From Strix aluco (Eukaryota > Chordata > Aves > Strigiformes > Strigidae), in the NCBI RefSeq assembly GCF_031877795.1, contig NC_133971.1:60520463-60584462 (forward strand): DNA of 64,000 bases, written 5' to 3'. Positions 61,020-64,000 of the stretch are shown here, piece after piece. A program made the position numbers and the translations under genes. The notes under the pieces were generated by a model, which did no database searches, was not told where the DNA came from, and saw nothing but the letters and a program-made list of their open reading frames with translations. The first letter of the stretch is position 1. Every line of letters begins with the position of its first letter.

Positions 61020-63000
61020 GCTAGCGGCTGTTGCTTTGACAAGTCGGCGTGCTGAGCGTTTCCCCGGCAGACTTCCCGTCCCGCGTTGTCGGGATGCGTT
61101 AACCCTCGACACCTGCACTACCCTGTGCTCGTCCATCACAGACCCAACAGCAGCCGCCGCGCGTGGGCTTTGCTTTCTTTCCTCCTGCAGGACGTGTGTC
61201 GCGGCTGGAGCATCCCTGGGTGATGCCCACGGGAAGCCCCTCGTCCCTGGCGAACCGCCGGCAGCGCCTCCTCTCCCGCTTTACAGCCCCGGGGCGAGTT
61301 TTCGGGGGGAAGCAGGGCGAGTCGCCCACGGACACCCCACCGGGGCAACACCGTGGCTGCGGCGGGAAGCCCTTTCGCGCAAGCGGGGCGGGCGGGGGAA
61401 AGCAGCGGTGGGACCGGTGGCGGCGGAGGGGAGGTGGCGGCGATGGGGCGGGCAGTCGGCGGGCCTGGGGCGTGGCGTGGGGCCGGCGGCGCCAGGAAGC
61501 GGCTCAGTCCCCGCTGCCAGCCGAGGGCGGCCGGCCCCGCGGAGCAGGCGCCTGGCCCGGCCCGCTCCGCACCGGAGCCTCCGCCGCCGGCCGGCGAGGG
61601 CGGCAACATGAGCGGCGGGCGTAGCGGGCGATCTGCCGTGAAGATGGAGGCGCCGTTTTACCCCGAGGAAGGACTGGAGCTGCTACCCGACTTCGTGCCG
61701 CTGCCGGGTTTCGGTACCGCAGGCGGACCCGCAGCCGATGCGGCGGCAGCGGCGACAGGGCAGAAGCTGCTGCTGGCCGCCGGGAAGAAGCGGGACCAGG
61801 CGGCCGCCGCCCCCGCGCCTCTGCCGGGGCCCTTCGCCCTTCGCCCGCCCGCCGGCGCCCGCGGCAGCGCGGCGGCTCTGCGCTTGCTACCGCCGCCGCC
61901 GGCCGCCGCCGCCGCCCCTCCGCCGCCCCCCGGCTCCGTGGAGCCGGCGGGCGGCGGCGGGGCGGCGGTGGCGGCCCGCGGCGGCCCGGAGGCCGCGCTG
62001 GGCTCGGCCGCGGAGCTGCCGCTGCTGAAACTGCCGCCAGCCGCCGACCTGGAGCAGCTGCTGATCCAGGGGGGCGCGGGGCTGGGGTCCGGCAGCCCGG
62101 GGCCGGCGGCACCCGGGGCGGGGAATGGCGGGGCAGCGGCGGCGGGGCCGTTTCTCTACCGGCAGCCGGTGACGCAGGAGCAGGAGGGTTTCGCCGACGG
62201 TTTTGTTAAGGCCCTGGCCGACCTGCACAAGCAAAACCAGCTCCTGGCGGCGCCGCCGCCGCCGCTTTCCACGCCGGGACCTTGCTGCACCGCCCGCCCG
62301 GGGCCGCCGGGAGCCCCCGCCGCCGCCGACCCGCCGGCCGTCTACACCAACTTGAGCGGCTTCAACTCCGCGGGGCCGCTGAGCCCTTCAGGCAGCGCCT
62401 ACCCTGCCGCCTCCGCCCCCCCGCCGCCGGGCCTGGCCTTCGGGGCGGCGGGTCTGGGGGGCGGTCGGCTGCCGCCGGCGCGGTCCCTGGAGGAACCGCA
62501 GACGGTGCCCGAGGTGCCGCCGTCGGCGGGTGGGGAGGGCGGCAGCAGCGCGCCGACGCCGCCGTCGCTGTCGCCGCTGGACGCGGAGAGCCAGGAGCGG
62601 CTGAAGGCGGAGCGCAAGCGGTTGCGGAACCGCATCGCCGCCTCCAAGTGCCGCCGGCGGAAGCTGGAGCGCATCGCCCGGCTGGAGGAGAAGGTGAAGG
62701 CGCTCAAGGGGCAGAACGCAGAGCTGGCCGCCACCGCCAACCTCCTCCGCGCCCAGGTCACCCAGCTGCAGGGCCGCGTCCGCAGCCACCTGTCCTCCGG
62801 CTGCCACATCAACACCACCGGGCATCCGCCGTCCGCCGCCGCCGTCCAGCCCCGGGAGGCACCCCCCGAGGCGGCCGCCGCGCCGGAGACCAGCGCCTGC
62901 TGAGGAGGGACGCCCCGCCGCCGGCCGGCCCCATGCCCGCCCGCCGCCGCCGCGGCGGCACGGCGGGACCAAGGTGCTGCCCGCCGCCGCTCTTCTGTTG
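61020..63000. promoter_or_regulatory. CpG island covering the JUN-like gene
   Basis: G+C and CpG are very high from upstream of the start codon through the whole coding exon and stop abruptly after the stop codon. The promoter should lie in its left part. Confidence 0.8.
61608..62903 (+). CDS. JUN-family bZIP transcription factor (intronless, divergent)
   Basis: It is a nuclear AP-1 subunit by family, expected to bind TRE/CRE sites as homo- or Fos heterodimers. A single exon encodes 431 aa from 61608, or 419 aa from the in-frame ATG at 61644. The latter has the stronger Kozak context and aligns with the Jun start METxFY (here MEAPFY). Visible landmarks are PLLKLPP (138-144), EQEGF and [22 protein letters not shown] (295-302), TPPSLSP (317-323), the basic region [20 protein letters not shown] (333-352), and an intact leucine zipper from L359 ending LSSGC. 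The tail after it is longer than in JUN, JUNB or JUND. Positions matching c-Jun S63/P64 are Ala134/Ala135, S73/P74 is replaced by PPAA, and the TTTPTPT site is missing. Long Ala/Pro/Gly runs reflect high G+C. JUND or an unnamed fourth paralogue are possible; I do not assign a symbol. Confidence 0.93.
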   Translation: MSGGRSGRSAVKMEAPFYPEEGLELLPDFVPLPGFGTAGGPAADAAAAATGQKLLLAAGKKRDQAAAAPAPLPGPFALRPPAGARGSAAALRLLPPPPAAAAAPPPPPGSVEPAGGGGAAVAARGGPEAALGSAAELPLLKLPPAADLEQLLIQGGAGLGSGSPGPAAPGAGNGGAAAAGPFLYRQPVTQEQEGFADGFVKALADLHKQNQLLAAPPPPLSTPGPCCTARPGPPGAPAAADPPAVYTNLSGFNSAGPLSPSGSAYPAASAPPPPGLAFGAAGLGGGRLPPARSLEEPQTVPEVPPSAGGEGGSSAPTPPSLSPLDAESQERLKAERKRLRNRIAASKCRRRKLERIARLEEKVKALKGQNAELAATANLLRAQVTQLQGRVRSHLSSGCHINTTGHPPSAAAVQPREAPPEAAAAPETSAC

Positions 63001-63882
63001 TTATTATTAATTATTTTATTTATTTGCGCCCGGAGAAGGCGGTTGCAGGAGCCGAGTGTTGCTAAGCGTTGTTTCCCGAGGTCTCGGCAGCGAGGGTCTC
63101 CGTGGGTGGTTTTGGGGCAGGTGGTTGTTTTTTATTCAGTGAAATACTTGAGGTCTGTAGAGATTTCGGAAATTAAGGGAAGTCCTGTTTACAGAAAGAT
63201 TCAACTTTATTTTCATGGGGGATATAAAAAGTGTGTTTCCTAATACACCTTACTGAACTGTATAGCAATGGATAAGCTTTTCAAACTTAAAAAAAAAAAA
63301 AAAAAAAGCCAGAATCATACCCTTTTGAAAAGATGTGCGTGTATATATTTAAAACATACATATGGCTATGTATATTTTCTTGGTATTGATAAAGAACTTT
63401 TTTTAAAATACCGTCTTTCTCTAGAGCTTTAATTTGCCATTGAGAGTTAAGACAACTATGTGGGTGCTCTTGCACTTAGACGGCTTTGATTTTAAAATTG
63501 AACCCTGGAGGGAAATTATTTTTGTTGTGAATCTTAAGCAGGATGAAATGCATTGCTGACTAAGTCATGTGAAAATACTTTTCTAAACTGTACGCTCCAT
63601 ATTTCTTGTGCCAGTGCAGACTTGGGGCATTGATAGTTATTTATTGAAACTTGAACAATTTTGGACGTTGCCTAGACCTTATTTTTCTAGATGACACATT
63701 AGTAGAGAAAATGGTTACTTTGGCAAGAAGAGCTTTACTTTTTTTTCCTTCACTGTGTATATTCCAGTAGTGCTTGCTCTTTACATAGTATAGTAACAAT
63801 TCAGTGCTATACAGAAAAGGGCTCAGATATGGGGTGGGTTAGCTATAAAGGTGGTAATTCCATTGTATTCTGTTCGAATAAA
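62904..63882 (+). other. 3' UTR of JUN-like gene, AU-rich, with poly(A) signal
   Basis: Overlapping ATTTA/TTATTTATTT motifs at about 63000-63030 and another at about 63638 are AU-rich elements typical of fast-decaying immediate-early mRNAs. AATAAA at 63877-63882 is a good polyadenylation signal. An A-run of about 19 lies near 63290. Confidence 0.75.
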
Positions 63883-64000
63883 TTGCAGAAATATTATGGA
63901 GAAGTAGATTTCTTTTTCAGTAGAAATCTGTGTATCTTGCTTCTTGGCCTACTTTGTTCTAAGGAAACTTTCTGCAATACTCTAGAGAGAAAGAGTCAGC

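Noticed and set aside
1-64000. CRISPR arrays, bacterial operons, tRNA or rRNA genes
   Set aside because: Nothing of the kind was seen. The spliced genes and CR1 elements mark vertebrate nuclear DNA.

Overview
This is a vertebrate nuclear window and almost certainly avian. The evidence is CR1 LINEs with the (ATTCTGTG)n tail, two kinds of bird-type retroviral solo LTR, compact introns, and strongly CpG-rich gene starts of the kind seen on microchromosomes. Four protein-coding genes can be read exon by exon. CHRNA6 (+) and CHRNB3 (-) are nicotinic acetylcholine receptor subunit genes lying tail to tail. THAP1 (-) is a zinc-dependent DNA-binding factor. The fourth is an intronless JUN-family bZIP gene (+) at the right edge.

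Layout: 1-3.35 kb is non-coding 5' flank. CHRNA6 occupies 3.35-15.32 kb in six coding exons (494 aa), and its first intron holds a 5'-truncated CR1 and an old LTR. 15.3-20.8 kb is 3' UTR and intergenic DNA. CHRNB3 runs from 33.84 down to 21.06 kb in six exons (470 aa), and its last intron contains about 450 bp of degenerate telomeric TTAGGG repeat. About 17 kb of intergenic DNA follows (33.9-50.95 kb), with two more CR1 fragments, an ERVL-like solo LTR, homopolymer tracts and an unexplained 171-codon ORF. THAP1 runs from 58.38 down to 52.72 kb in three exons (242 aa), with an LTR-like repeat in intron 2. Its CpG-island promoter looks bidirectional. The JUN-like gene at 61.6-62.9 kb sits in a second CpG island and has an AU-rich 3' UTR ending near 63.9 kb.

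CHRNA6 and CHRNB3 products co-assemble in alpha6/beta3-containing nicotinic receptors, so their clustering is functional. THAP1 is their usual neighbour in mammals (human 8p11), but as I recall the human map the receptor pair is inverted relative to THAP1 compared with this window. The most notable object is the JUN-like gene. It keeps an intact bZIP domain and other Jun landmarks, but the positions equivalent to the c-Jun JNK phosphoacceptors (S63, S73, T91, T93) and most of the JNK-docking delta region are gone. I know of no JUN gene at this place in mammals. It may be a retained extra Jun paralogue or an old retrocopy that has lost JNK control.
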